Assembly (NCBI RefSeq): GCF_021462505.1
Contig: NZ_JAKEDV010000008.1
Span: 49,128-113,127, forward strand
Source: Thermus brockianus
GTDB lineage: Bacteria > Deinococcota > Deinococci > Deinococcales > Thermaceae
DNA length: 64,000 nucleotides
Reading direction: 5' to 3'
Part shown: piece by piece, positions 48,711 through 56,917 of the stretch
How the letters are laid out: every line of letters begins with the position of its first letter
How positions within the stretch are numbered: position 1 is the stretch's first letter
Notes under the pieces: model-generated
The model's input: only the letters and a program-made list of their open reading frames with translations
Told to the model about the DNA's origin: nothing
The model's database searches: none
Translations under genes and position numbers: made by a program

Positions 48711-49321
48711 AGGACGATCCTCGGGTGGCCTCTTTGCACCGGGCCTTTCTGGAGGCGGAGGGGGTCCAGGTGGTGGGGGTTGCAGGTAGCCTCGAGGGGG
48801 CCCTCTCCGCCCTGGCGCTGGAGCCCGATCTGGTCCTTCTGGACCTCTACCTCCCGGACGGCCACGGGCTGGACCTCTTGCCCGCCCTGGTGGGCACCTA
48901 CGTCATCGTCATCACCGCTGCCAAGGACGTGCCCACCGTGGAGCGGGCCCTTCTGGGCGGGGCCATGGACTACCTGGTGAAGCCCTTCGGGCAAAGCCGT
49001 CTGAAGGAGGCGCTAAGCCGCTACCGCGCCTTCCGCGCCCTCAAGAAGAAGGACGAGGTTTCCCAAGCGGACCTGGACCGCCTCCTCGCCCGCAGGCGGA
49101 CGCCCAAGGGTCTGGACCCCCTTACCCTGGAACGGGTGCTCGCCCTCTTTCAGGGCCGGGAGACCCTCACCGTGGAGGAGGTGGCCCTGGCCCTGGGCCT
49201 CTCCCGGGTCACCGCCTGGCGCTACCTGGAGGGGATGCGGCGGGAAGGGCTCTTGGAGGGAGAGGTGGACCCTCGGGGCCAGGGGCGCCCCCTGAGGCGC
49301 TACCGCTTGGCGGGGGGTTGA
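48689..49321 (+). CDS. Response regulator, CitB/DcuR family
   Basis: 210 residues. Receiver: RALIVEDDPRVASLHRAFLE (acidic pocket), LVLLDLYLPDGHGLDLLPAL (phospho-Asp), YVIVITAAKDVPTVERALLG, and LVKPFGQSRLKEAL (Lys). C-terminal HTH: RETLTVEEVALALGLSRVTA and WRYLEGMRREGLLEGEVDPR, as in CitB/DctR proteins. Overlaps the kinase by 22 bases and the convergent GH1 gene by 22 bases. Expected to control the adjacent transporter operon. Confidence 0.87.
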   Translation: MDRALIVEDDPRVASLHRAFLEAEGVQVVGVAGSLEGALSALALEPDLVLLDLYLPDGHGLDLLPALVGTYVIVITAAKDVPTVERALLGGAMDYLVKPFGQSRLKEALSRYRAFRALKKKDEVSQADLDRLLARRRTPKGLDPLTLERVLALFQGRETLTVEEVALALGLSRVTAWRYLEGMRREGLLEGEVDPRGQGRPLRRYRLAGG

Positions 49322-50607
49322 GCCGCCTCCCCCCCGGTCCTTTCCCGGTACCAAAAGGCGCTCCGCTTGGGGATGCGCCTGCCCGAGGCGAAGTCCACGT
49401 AGAGGAGCCCGAAGCGCTTCGTGTAGCCGTGGGCCCACTCAAAGTTGTCCAGGAGGCTCCAGACGAAGTAGCCCTTAAGGGGCACTCCTTCGGCCTTGGC
49501 CTTCAGGGCCGCCTCCAGGTGCGCCTCCAGGTAGGCCACCCGCTCGGGGTCTTCCACCACCTCCTCCCCCCGCCAGAGGTCCGGGTAGGCGGCCCCGTTT
49601 TCCGTGATGAAGAGGGGCCAGGGGGTTTCCTGGGCGAGGCGCTTTAGGAGACGGTAAAGCCCCTCGGGGTAGACCTCCCAGCCCATGGCCGTGGTGGGCC
49701 GCTCCGGGGGGAGGTAGCGCACGGGATAGGGGCCCTCCCCCCGGGCCACGCGGGCCCGGGTGTAGTAGTTCACCCCCAGGAAGTCCAGGGGCCTTGCCAT
49801 GCGCTCCAGGTCCTTGGGGTGGATGGGCACGCTGGGTGGGTTGGCGAAGGGGCTTTCCGGGTAGCCCCGGCCCAGGAGGGGGTCCAGGAAGAAACGGTTG
49901 TGGTAGCGGTCCGCTCGGTCCACGGCCTCCTCGTCCTCTCCCTCCACCCAGGTGAAGTTGAGGACGATGCCCACCTGTTTGGCCCCGGTTGCCCGTAGGG
50001 CCTCCACCGCCAGGCCGTGGCCCAGGAGGAGGTGGTGGGCGGCGCGGAGGGCGGCCTCGAGGTTCCTGAGGCCCGGGGCGTGCTCCCCCGTGAAGTGGCC
50101 TAGGAAAGCGCTACACCAGGGCTCGTTGAGGGTAGCGAAGTAGGGCACGCGGTCGGAAAGGGCCCGGGCTACCAGGGCGGCGTACTCGGCGAAGGCGTAG
50201 GCGGTCTCCCGGCTCCGCCACCCGCCCCGCTCCTCCAAGGCCCAGGGGAGGTCCCAGTGGTAGAGGGTGAGGAAGGGGGTGATCCCCTCCGCCAATAGGG
50301 CGTCCACCAGGCGGTCGTAAAAGGCGAGGCCCTTGGGGTTAATGCGCCCCTTGCCCTCGGGGAGGATCCGGGGCCAGGCCACGGAGAACCGGTAGGCCTT
50401 TAGGCCCAGCCAGCGCATCCAGGCTATGTCCTCCCGAAAGCGGCGGTAATGGTCGCAAGCGGGTTCGCCTGAGCTCCCGTCGCGGATGGCTCCTGGGCGT
50501 TGGCTAAAGACATCCCAAATGGAGGGGCCCCGCCCGTCCTCCCTCGTGGCCCCTTCCACTTGGTAAGCGCTGGTGGCCGCTCCAAAGAGAAAGCTTTCCT
50601 TTTCCAC
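49300..50607 (-). CDS. Family GH1 beta-glycosidase
   Basis: 435 residues, (beta/alpha)8 enzyme splitting beta-glucosides, galactosides or fucosides. The acid/base Glu162 is in FATLNEPWC and the nucleophile Glu336 in LFITENGAAYPD. Other GH1 features: FGAATSAYQVEGA at the start, LYHWDLPWALEERGGW, FLGVNYYTRA and WSLLDNFEWAHGYTKRFGL. No signal peptide, so it acts on imported beta-glucosides in the cytosol. Last gene of the transporter operon (10 bases after the permease). A GAAAGCTTTC palindrome in its first codons resembles the LacI operators of the cluster, without the central CG. Thermus beta-glycosidases are well known. Confidence 0.93.
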   Translation of the reverse strand: MEKESFLFGAATSAYQVEGATREDGRGPSIWDVFSQRPGAIRDGSSGEPACDHYRRFREDIAWMRWLGLKAYRFSVAWPRILPEGKGRINPKGLAFYDRLVDALLAEGITPFLTLYHWDLPWALEERGGWRSRETAYAFAEYAALVARALSDRVPYFATLNEPWCSAFLGHFTGEHAPGLRNLEAALRAAHHLLLGHGLAVEALRATGAKQVGIVLNFTWVEGEDEEAVDRADRYHNRFFLDPLLGRGYPESPFANPPSVPIHPKDLERMARPLDFLGVNYYTRARVARGEGPYPVRYLPPERPTTAMGWEVYPEGLYRLLKRLAQETPWPLFITENGAAYPDLWRGEEVVEDPERVAYLEAHLEAALKAKAEGVPLKGYFVWSLLDNFEWAHGYTKRFGLLYVDFASGRRIPKRSAFWYRERTGGEAAQPPAKR

Positions 50608-50617
50608 AAGATACCTC

Positions 50618-51475
50618 CTATCCCTTGACCGCCCCCGCCGTGAGGCCCTGGATGAGCCAGCGCTGCACCAGGAAGAAGAGGAAGAGAACGGGCAGCGTGG
50701 CCACGGTGGCGGCGGCCATCACCAGGTCGTAGCGGTTTTGGAAGTTACCCACAAAGTTGCGGATGCCCACGGGAATGGTGGCGGTGGCCTCGGTGGTGAG
50801 GATTTGGGCGAAGAGGAGCTCGTCCCAGGCGGTGAGGAAGATGTAGACGGCGGTGGCGGCGATGCCCGGCAGGGCCAGGGGCAGGATTACCCGGTGGAAG
50901 GCTTGGAAAGGGGTGGCCCCATCCACCAGGGCTGCTTCCTCCAGCTCCTTGGGTATGGAGGCGAAGAAGCCCCGGAGAATCCAGATACTCATGGGCACAA
51001 AGAAAGCGGTGTAGGTGAGGACCAGGCCCGAGTAGCTCCCCACGAGCCGCACCTCGAGGCCCCACGCCTCCCTGGCCCAGTTCTGGAAGGCGATGTACAT
51101 GATGTAGATGGGGATGAGGAAGAGGATCCCCGGGATTACCTGGGTGAGGAGCACGCTTCCCCCGAAGAGCTCGGCTCCAGGGAAACGGAACCGCGCCAGG
51201 GCGTAGCCCGCCAGGGTGGCCACCCCCAAGGCGAAGAGGGTGGTGAGGCCGCAGACCAAGAGGGAGTTCTTGAGGTACTGGAAAAAGGGCAGGGCCCGCC
51301 AGATCTCCAGGTAGTTGCCCCACTGGGGCACCTTGGGGAAGAGGCTCCCCGTGGCCGCCTCCAGCTGGGTCATCAAGGAGGTGTTCACCATCCAGAGGAT
51401 GGGGAAGAGTTGCCCTGCTAGGCCTAGGACCAGGACGCCCCAGGCGCCCCACGCAAGCCAACGTTCCTCGCGCAC
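50618..51475 (-). CDS. Sugar ABC transporter permease, MalG type
   Basis: 285 residues, CUT1 family. EAA loop LEEAALVDGATPFQAFHRVI near residue 195; FLTAWDELLFAQILTTEATA and the tail RWLIQGLTAGAVKG are typical of sugar permeases. Start ATG at 51475 (MREERWLAWGAWGVLVLGLA), three bases after the other permease gene. Partner of 51479-52405. Confidence 0.88.
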   Translation of the reverse strand: MREERWLAWGAWGVLVLGLAGQLFPILWMVNTSLMTQLEAATGSLFPKVPQWGNYLEIWRALPFFQYLKNSLLVCGLTTLFALGVATLAGYALARFRFPGAELFGGSVLLTQVIPGILFLIPIYIMYIAFQNWAREAWGLEVRLVGSYSGLVLTYTAFFVPMSIWILRGFFASIPKELEEAALVDGATPFQAFHRVILPLALPGIAATAVYIFLTAWDELLFAQILTTEATATIPVGIRNFVGNFQNRYDLVMAAATVATLPVLFLFFLVQRWLIQGLTAGAVKG

Positions 51476-51478
51476 CGT

Positions 51479-52405
51479 TCACCTCGCTTTCAGGTCTTCC
51501 CGGAAGACCCGGTACCAGAAGAGGATGAGGAGGAGGGTCAAGAGCATGTACAGGGTGCTGGCGGCAGCCCCCAGGCCGAAGTTCCACATGCCGAAGGTGT
51601 TCCGGAAGAGGTTGGTCATGAGGAGGTCCCCCCATTCCCCGGGATAGCCGGCCCCGTGGCCGAACATCATGTAGACGATGTTGAAGCTGTAAAGCGTGCC
51701 GAGGAGGCCGTAGAGGAGCAGGATGGCCGTCACGGGCCGGAGGAGGGGCCAGGTGATGTGCCGGAAGCGTTGCCAAGGCGTGGCCCCATCCACCTTGGCC
51801 GCCTCGTAGAGCTCCTGAGGGATGGTTTGGAGGGCCGCCAGGTACGTGACCATGACGAAGGGCCAGCTCCGCCACACCGTGGGGAGGACGATGGCGAAGA
51901 AGGTGAGGGGGCCGATGAGCCAGTGGGGCTTCTCGGGCAGGAGGTGGAGCACGTCCACGAGGAGGGTGTTGATCACCCCGTTTTTGAGCCACATGAACCC
52001 CCACAGGAGTCCCACCACGTAGCTCGGCACCACCCAGGGGAGGAGAAAAAGGGTTCGCCAAAGCCCTCTAAGGAGCAGGGGTCGGTTGAGCACGTGGGCG
52101 AAGAGGAGCCCCAGGGAGAGGGTGAGGGCGTTGACCACCAGGGCGTAGAGCAGGGTGGTGCGCACGGCGTAGAGGAAGCCCGTGCGGAAGGTGGACTGGG
52201 GGTCAAAGAGGATTTCCCGGTAGTTCGCCAGGCCCACGAAGGGGGCGCTGAGGTAGAGCCTTAGGGTGCTTAGCTTCAGATCCAGGAACCCCATGTAGAT
52301 ACCCTGGAGCATGGGGCCGTAGTGGACGAGCACCATGCCCAGGAGGGCGGGAGCCACGAAGAGGTAGGCGAGGCCGTGGCGTTGCCAGAATTTTGCTAGA
52401 CCCAT
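51479..52405 (-). CDS. Sugar ABC transporter permease, MalF type
   Basis: 308 residues, CUT1 family. HGLAYLFVAPALLGMVLVHY at the first helix, EAA loop LYEAAKVDGATPWQRFRHIT, then LYSFNIVYMMFGHGAGYPGE as in MalF-type proteins. The ATG at 52405 follows a hairpin (52419-52436) that separates it from the binding-protein gene. No ATPase in the cluster. Confidence 0.88.
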   Translation of the reverse strand: MGLAKFWQRHGLAYLFVAPALLGMVLVHYGPMLQGIYMGFLDLKLSTLRLYLSAPFVGLANYREILFDPQSTFRTGFLYAVRTTLLYALVVNALTLSLGLLFAHVLNRPLLLRGLWRTLFLLPWVVPSYVVGLLWGFMWLKNGVINTLLVDVLHLLPEKPHWLIGPLTFFAIVLPTVWRSWPFVMVTYLAALQTIPQELYEAAKVDGATPWQRFRHITWPLLRPVTAILLLYGLLGTLYSFNIVYMMFGHGAGYPGEWGDLLMTNLFRNTFGMWNFGLGAAASTLYMLLTLLLILFWYRVFREDLKAR

Positions 52406-52418
52406 GATGTTTAAGGAA

Positions 52419-52436
52419 GGGGGGCATACGCCCCCC
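52419..52436 (-). terminator. Intergenic hairpin between sugar binding protein and permeases
   Basis: GGGGGGC ATAC GCCCCCC, a perfect 7-bp stem followed on the transcript by TTCCTT. Probably a partial terminator or 3' stabiliser that gives more binding protein than permease. Confidence 0.65.
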
Positions 52437-52442
52437 TTTCTG

Positions 52443-53747
52443 CTACCTCAAGGCGCTATTGATGGCGGCGGAGGCCTTGTCCATGAGGTCCTTCAGGCCT
52501 TCCTGGGTAAGCCGCTTCTGCGCCACCAGGTCCCAGGCCATGCCCAGGTGTTGCACCGCCAGGTTCTCCACCCCGCCCCAGCCTGCCAAGGTGGGGTAGG
52601 TGCGGCCGAACTGGGCCGCCTGGACGAAGACCCGCATGAGGGGGTTCCCCTGGACCTCGGGGGCGTTCCAGGCGGCGCGTAGGGCGGGGAGCATGCCGCT
52701 CATGCGGGCGTAGGTGACCTGGGCCTCGGGGCTTCCCAGGTACTTCAGGAGCTCCTTGGCCAAATCCTTGTTCTTGGAGAAGTTGAAAAGGGCCAGGTTG
52801 GAGCCCCCGAAGAAGGTGTACCGCCCCCTGGGGCCTGCGGGGTAGGGGGCTACCCCCAGGTTCTTGGCGGCTACCCGCTCGGCGAACCCCCCCTTGGCCT
52901 CGGGCACCTGGGCCCGCTGGATCATCCAGGGGCCGCTGGCGAAGACGGCGCACTTCCCCGCCTGGAAGTCGGCCTCAATCTGCGCCGTGTTCTTCTCCAG
53001 GCTTTCGGCGGGGACGTAGCCCTTTTGCGCCAGGGAGAGGAAGAAGTAGAGGCCCTGGAGGCTTTCGGGGGTGTTCAGGGCGCTTTGCCACCTTCCCTGC
53101 GCCTGGCGCACCACATCGCCCCCTGCGCCCCAGATCCAAGGGGCGGCGTTGTGGAGGACGTCCCAGGAGTTCTTGCCCGGGGTGCACAAGGGGGCGAGGC
53201 GCCCCTTGGTTTCTGGGTCGGTGAAGGAGGAGGCGGCGAGCCGGGCAAGCCCCGCCTCAAAGTTTTGCCAGTTGGCGAACATCTGGGAGGGGTTCACCCC
53301 CGCTGCCTGGAGGGCGTCCGTCCGGTAGTAGAAGGCCCTGAGCTCGGAGAACCAGGGCAGGGCGGTGGCCCTGGTGCTTCCCGCCAAGCGGGTGGTGTTC
53401 CACACGGCGGGCAGGTAGGCGTTTTGCCCGCCGAGGGCCTGGAGCACGTCGTCCAAGGGCTCCAACACTCCCATGGCGCTGATGGCCCCCACCCAGGTGG
53501 TGCCGAGCTGGGTGATGTCGGGCCCCACGCCGCTCGTGGCGGCGGCGGTGATGCGGGTCCAGGCCACGCCCCAGTCCAGGACCGTGACCTTTACCTGCAC
53601 GTTGTTGGCCCGTTCAAAGGGAGCCACCAGGGCCTTGAAGTCCTCTGCCGGTTGGGCGCTGTTGGGCATGATCCAGACCTCGAGGGTCCGTTGCGCAAGA
53701 CCGAGGGAAAGGGCGAAGAAGAGTGTTGAAAGCGCTTTCTTCCACAT
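52443..53747 (-). CDS. Sugar ABC transporter substrate-binding protein
   Basis: 434 residues, CUT1 binding protein. Signal peptide ALSTLFFALSLGLAQ. Blocks: LEVWIMPNSAQPAEDFKALV, VTVLDWGVAWTRITAAATSG, GPDITQLGTTWVGAISAMGV, ALPWFSELRAFYYRTDALQA and FFGGSNLALFNFSKNKDLAK. The operon with GH1 and a LacI regulator points to a beta-glucoside or cello-oligosaccharide ligand. A perfect GAAAGCGCTTTC operator lies in its codons 3-7, and GAAGGAGG precedes the ATG. Confidence 0.88.
   Translation of the reverse strand: MWKKALSTLFFALSLGLAQRTLEVWIMPNSAQPAEDFKALVAPFERANNVQVKVTVLDWGVAWTRITAAATSGVGPDITQLGTTWVGAISAMGVLEPLDDVLQALGGQNAYLPAVWNTTRLAGSTRATALPWFSELRAFYYRTDALQAAGVNPSQMFANWQNFEAGLARLAASSFTDPETKGRLAPLCTPGKNSWDVLHNAAPWIWGAGGDVVRQAQGRWQSALNTPESLQGLYFFLSLAQKGYVPAESLEKNTAQIEADFQAGKCAVFASGPWMIQRAQVPEAKGGFAERVAAKNLGVAPYPAGPRGRYTFFGGSNLALFNFSKNKDLAKELLKYLGSPEAQVTYARMSGMLPALRAAWNAPEVQGNPLMRVFVQAAQFGRTYPTLAGWGGVENLAVQHLGMAWDLVAQKRLTQEGLKDLMDKASAAINSALR
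53728..53739. promoter_or_regulatory. LacI-family operator inside the sugar binding-protein gene start
   Basis: GAAAGCGCTTTC, a perfect 12-bp palindrome with the central CG of LacI/CcpA-type operators, 8 bases after the start codon. A near-copy overlaps the regulator's own promoter (54839-54854). Confidence 0.65.
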
Positions 53748-53769
53748 AGAAACCTCCTTCTAGGCAAAC

Positions 53770-53785
53770 CCGTCCCTTGGGACGG
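53770..53785 (-). terminator. Hairpin between regulator and sugar operon
   Basis: CCGTCCC TT GGGACGG, a perfect 7-bp stem with a 2-base centre, in the 73-base gap between the regulator stop and the binding-protein start. A terminator or attenuator for read-through from the regulator gene; the downstream T content is low. I find no convincing separate promoter in the gap. Confidence 0.5.
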
Positions 53786-53820
53786 TCCGAAGGCCTAAAG
53801 CCGAAGGGCCTGCGTTTCCT

Positions 53821-54813
53821 TCAGGCTCCCACCTCCTTCACCGAACTCCTTTCCACCAGCTGGAGGGGGATGGGGAAGAGGGTGGGCACTTCCCCTTCCA
53901 GCAGGGCTTTCAGAGCTTGGGCCAGGGCGCGGCCTATTTCCCGTGCCGGCTGGCGCACCGTGGTCAGGGGAGGGATCTGGTAGGCGGCCAGGGGAATATC
54001 GTCAAAACCCACCAAGGAAACGTCTTCCGGAACCTTGATCCCACGCTCATAGAGGTAGAGCCGGGCCCCTATGGCCGTCTGATCGTTGGCGGCGAAGACG
54101 GCGGTGGTATCGGGAAAGCGGGCGAAAAGCTCCTTGGTCGCCTCGTAACCCCCATCCTCTTGGAGGTTGCCGTAGACCACCCGGGGTGCAAGCCCCGCCT
54201 CCCGCATGGCCTTGCGGTAGCCTTGGAGGCGCTCGCGCACGTCGGCGCCGCCGCGGTGGCTGGAGATGTGGGCAATGTGGCGGTGCCCCTTCTCCAGGAG
54301 GTACCGGGTGGCCCGGTAGGCGGCTTCCCGGTTGTCCAGGACCAAGGACCAGGTCTGGGGCCCCGTGAGGGCCTGGCCGAAGGCCAGGACGGGGACGCCT
54401 AGGGGCTTGAGGGCGGACTCCTCCAAGGAGGTGCCGAGGAGGACCACCGCCTCCACCCGGTGGCCCCGGAGGAAGTCCAGGGCTTCCAGCTCCCGCACCA
54501 GGCTCCAGTGCCCGGGTACGGCGATGGGGCGGAAGGGGGTGGCCTCCAGCTCCAGGGTGATGGCCTCGAGGATGGGCCCATAGAAAGGGCTCCCGAAATC
54601 GGGCAAGAGGATGCCCACGGCGTACGAACGCCCCTTGGCCAAGCTTTGCGCCAGGGGGCTTGGCGTGTAGCCCAGTTCCTCTATGGCCTGGAGCACCGCC
54701 CGAACCTTTTCCCGGGACACCCGGGCGGTGCCGTTGAGGACGCGGGAAACGGTGGCAGGCGAAACCCCGGCGCGGCGGGCCACCTCGGCGATGGTGGGGT
54801 GCGTGCGGGTCAT
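53821..54813 (-). CDS. LacI family transcriptional regulator
   Basis: 330 residues from the ATG at 54813 (MTRTHPTIAEVARRAGVSPA); upstream in-frame ATGs fall across the promoter. HTH: IAEVARRAGVSPATVSRVLN plus SREKVRAVLQAIEELGYTPS hinge. The effector domain follows (SYAVGILLPDFGSPFYGPIL, AVFAANDQTAIGARLYLYER, VSLVGFDDIPLAAYQIPPLT). Its own promoter is overlapped by TTGCAAGCGCTTTCAA, so it probably represses itself as well as the sugar operon, with release by a beta-glucoside-derived sugar. Confidence 0.9.
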   Translation of the reverse strand: MTRTHPTIAEVARRAGVSPATVSRVLNGTARVSREKVRAVLQAIEELGYTPSPLAQSLAKGRSYAVGILLPDFGSPFYGPILEAITLELEATPFRPIAVPGHWSLVRELEALDFLRGHRVEAVVLLGTSLEESALKPLGVPVLAFGQALTGPQTWSLVLDNREAAYRATRYLLEKGHRHIAHISSHRGGADVRERLQGYRKAMREAGLAPRVVYGNLQEDGGYEATKELFARFPDTTAVFAANDQTAIGARLYLYERGIKVPEDVSLVGFDDIPLAAYQIPPLTTVRQPAREIGRALAQALKALLEGEVPTLFPIPLQLVERSSVKEVGA

Positions 54814-54825
54814 GGTTTGGAACCT

Positions 54826-54854
54826 AGGGTAGCACGGCTTGAAAGCGCTTGCAA
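54826..54854 (-). promoter_or_regulatory. Promoter of the LacI regulator with overlapping operator
   Basis: On the minus strand: TTGCAA (54854-54849), 17 bases, TACCCT (54831-54826), 12 bases to the ATG. The operator TTGCAAGCGCTTTCAA (54854-54839) covers the -35 and shares AAGCGCTT with the site at 53728. Confidence 0.65.
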
Positions 54855-54866
54855 GAGGGGTCAAGG

Positions 54867-55705
54867 CTGAGCTCTAATCACTTTGTTCCGTAGGGGCTTG
54901 ACAAGGGAAAACAAAGAGGGGGTTGTGTAAGGTATGCGAACCCACAACCCCCTCCTCCAGGCTACCACCACCTGGGTCCACACGGTCTTCCATCCCCTCA
55001 GAAAACCCGCGCGCACCAACTTGGCCCTCTTCCTCTCCGCTCCCCTTGACCCGACCCTCTCCAACCTCGCCCGCAGAACCCCCCTGCCCACCCTCGCCCA
55101 AAGCCGCCTCAACCGCCTCTGGCGCTTCCTCCACCACCCCACCCGGCAAAACCCCTGGACCCTCACGGCCCACCTCCTCCTCCTCGCCCCCCGCCTCGCC
55201 TAAGGAAGCCTGCTTCCCATCCTCGTGGACTGGACCCCAGGGGAGGATGGGAAGCATCAGGTCCTGGTGGCCGCCCTCCCCAAGGGAGGGAGGGCCCTGG
55301 GGGTGGCCTTCGCCCTCCATCCCCTCTCCCCCTTCCCCAGCCAGAGCCGGGTGGAGGAAGCCTTCCTCCTCCGCTTGGGCCGCCAGGTCCAGGCCCTAGG
55401 GTATGTCCCCCTCTTCCTCCCCGACCGGGGCTTTGACCGGGTCTCCCGGATAGGCAGGAGGAACGAGCATGGGTTTCCTCCTGGGGCTACGGGGCCACCG
55501 GGAGGGGGAGATGGAGAAGGGGGAACGCTTCCTCTCGGGACCTAAAGGGGCAGGGGGTGGTGCGATCTGAGGGGCATAGCCTTTTCCGCCTGGCTTGCCT
55601 CCTTCTGGCGGAGGGTCCTCCTTCCCTGCAGGGCGTGGTGGTGCGGGTGCTTGGGGGTCTTTCCCGGCAACTGGCACGGGGGCGGGGAAAGTGATGAGAG
55701 CTCAG
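54867..55705. mobile_element. Insertion sequence relic with 18-bp terminal inverted repeats
   Basis: The left end CTGAGCTCTAATCACTTT (54867-54884) and the right end, read inward as CTGAGCTCTCATCACTTT (55705-55688), match at 17 of 18 bases. The 839-bp interior holds a broken transposase and is shorter than a complete element would need, so it has lost internal sequence. No clear target duplication: left flank TCAAGG, right flank AGGCCG. It lies exactly between the beta-glucoside regulator and the xylose operon promoter. Confidence 0.75.
54934..55690 (+). pseudogene. Transposase remnant (DDE, IS4-like), frameshifted and internally deleted
   Basis: The frame from 54934 (MRTHNPLLQATTTWVHTVFH) is the N-terminal domain and ends at a stop at 55203. 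The expected continuation LLPILVDWTPGEDGKHQVLV appears in another frame from about 55212, with the first catalytic Asp in LVDWT, and then FLPDRGFDRVS with a second Asp. Frame is lost again near 55450. The final stretch to 55690 retains only scraps (a leucine- and arginine-rich tail). The product cannot be functional. Confidence 0.75.
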
Positions 55706-55717
55706 AGGCCGGGGGGG

Positions 55718-55746
55718 TTGACATTTGGGATGTTCCGCGATACATT
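55718..55746 (+). promoter_or_regulatory. Promoter of the xylose operon
   Basis: TTGACA (55718-55723), 17 bases, TACATT (55741-55746), 76 bases before xylF. It starts 12 bases after the insertion-sequence end. The leader contains an A-rich patch (55760-55770) and no obvious long dyad for the ROK regulator. Confidence 0.65.
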
Positions 55747-55822
55747 TACTTTGAGTCGGGAAAAAAAGAAAGGCTTCTCAAACTCCTGGTCAACCCCTTC
55801 CCGGCTCGGTAGGAGGTTGCGT

Positions 55823-56869
55823 ATGCGGAATGGGTGGCTTGGTGTTCTGGTGCTGCTGGTGTTTGCAGGTGGGGTTTGGGCCCAACAACGCCCCTTGGTA
55901 GTAGGTGTAAGTTGGGCCAACTTCCAGGAGGAGCGTTGGCGGCGGGATGAAGCGGCCATCAAGGAGCAGCTGGCTCGCATGGGCGCTCAGTATGTGAGCA
56001 CCGATGCGCAAAGTTCTGCAGAAAAGCAGCTTAACGATGTGGACAGCCTTATTTCCCGAGGGGTAAACGCCCTCATCATCCTCGCTTGGGACAAGGACGC
56101 TATTCTTCCTGCGGTCCAAAAGGCTCGCGCAGCTGGCATCCCCGTGGTGGCTTATGACCGCCTAATTGCCGATCCATACGCCTTCTATATTTCGTTTGAC
56201 AACGTGGAGGTGGGGAGGCAACAAGCCCGTGCTGTGTACCAGGTGCGGCCTCGAGGGAACTATGTCTTCATCCTAGGTGCGCCCACGGATCCTAATGCAG
56301 ATCTGTTGCACCAAGGACATCTTGAAGTCTTACAACCTGCCATTGACCGGGGTGAGATTCGCGTAGTGGGCAAACAGTATACGGAGGGTTGGCGTCCGGA
56401 AGTTGCCCAGCGCAACATGGAACAGATTCTGGCAGCCAACCGAAATCAAGTGGATGCAGTGGTAGCCTCCAATGACGGTACCGCAGGGGGTGTGATTGCG
56501 GCCCTGGCTTCGGTGGGGTTGGCCGGGCGTGTACCCGTTTCCGGCCAGGACGGCGATTGGCCTGCTTTGAACCGGGTGGCTCGAGGATTGCAGACCGTAA
56601 GCGTCTGGAAGGATGCCCGAGAGCTTGGACGTCGGGCTGCAGAGATCGCAGTGCTCCTAGCTCGGGGGACTCGTCCGGACCAAATCCCGGGTGCTCAGAG
56701 GTTCCGCGTTCCGGGGGATCCTAGAGGTACCGTGGTGAACGCAGTGCTGTTGCGGCCTATTCCTATTACACGCGACAACTTGCATATCGTCCTCGAGGCC
56801 GGTTGGATCACGAAAGAAGCGCTTTGCCAGGGTGTAAGCGGGCCGCAGGCGCCCGCAGTTTGCCGCTAG
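55823..56869 (+). CDS. xylF: D-xylose ABC transporter substrate-binding protein
   Basis: 348 residues, start ATG at 55823 after AGGAGG. Signal peptide [18 protein letters not shown]. Type I periplasmic fold: [100 protein letters not shown]. The Trp and Asp/Arg positions match XylF sugar contacts. Codon choice is visibly less GC-biased than in neighbours. First gene of a complete xylose operon. Confidence 0.92.
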   Translation: MRNGWLGVLVLLVFAGGVWAQQRPLVVGVSWANFQEERWRRDEAAIKEQLARMGAQYVSTDAQSSAEKQLNDVDSLISRGVNALIILAWDKDAILPAVQKARAAGIPVVAYDRLIADPYAFYISFDNVEVGRQQARAVYQVRPRGNYVFILGAPTDPNADLLHQGHLEVLQPAIDRGEIRVVGKQYTEGWRPEVAQRNMEQILAANRNQVDAVVASNDGTAGGVIAALASVGLAGRVPVSGQDGDWPALNRVARGLQTVSVWKDARELGRRAAEIAVLLARGTRPDQIPGAQRFRVPGDPRGTVVNAVLLRPIPITRDNLHIVLEAGWITKEALCQGVSGPQAPAVCR

Positions 56870-56876
56870 GCCTAAG

Positions 56877-56908
56877 GGGGCTCAGGGGAAGTCCCCTGAG
56901 CCCCTTTT
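56877..56908 (+). terminator. Hairpin between xylF and xylH
   Basis: A perfect 13-bp stem (GGGGCTCAGGGGA and TCCCCTGAGCCCC, 2-base centre) followed by TTTT and then the xylH ribosome site. Looks like an intrinsic terminator that lets only part of the transcription through, raising xylF over xylHG. Confidence 0.75.
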
Positions 56909-56917
56909 GGAGGAGCC

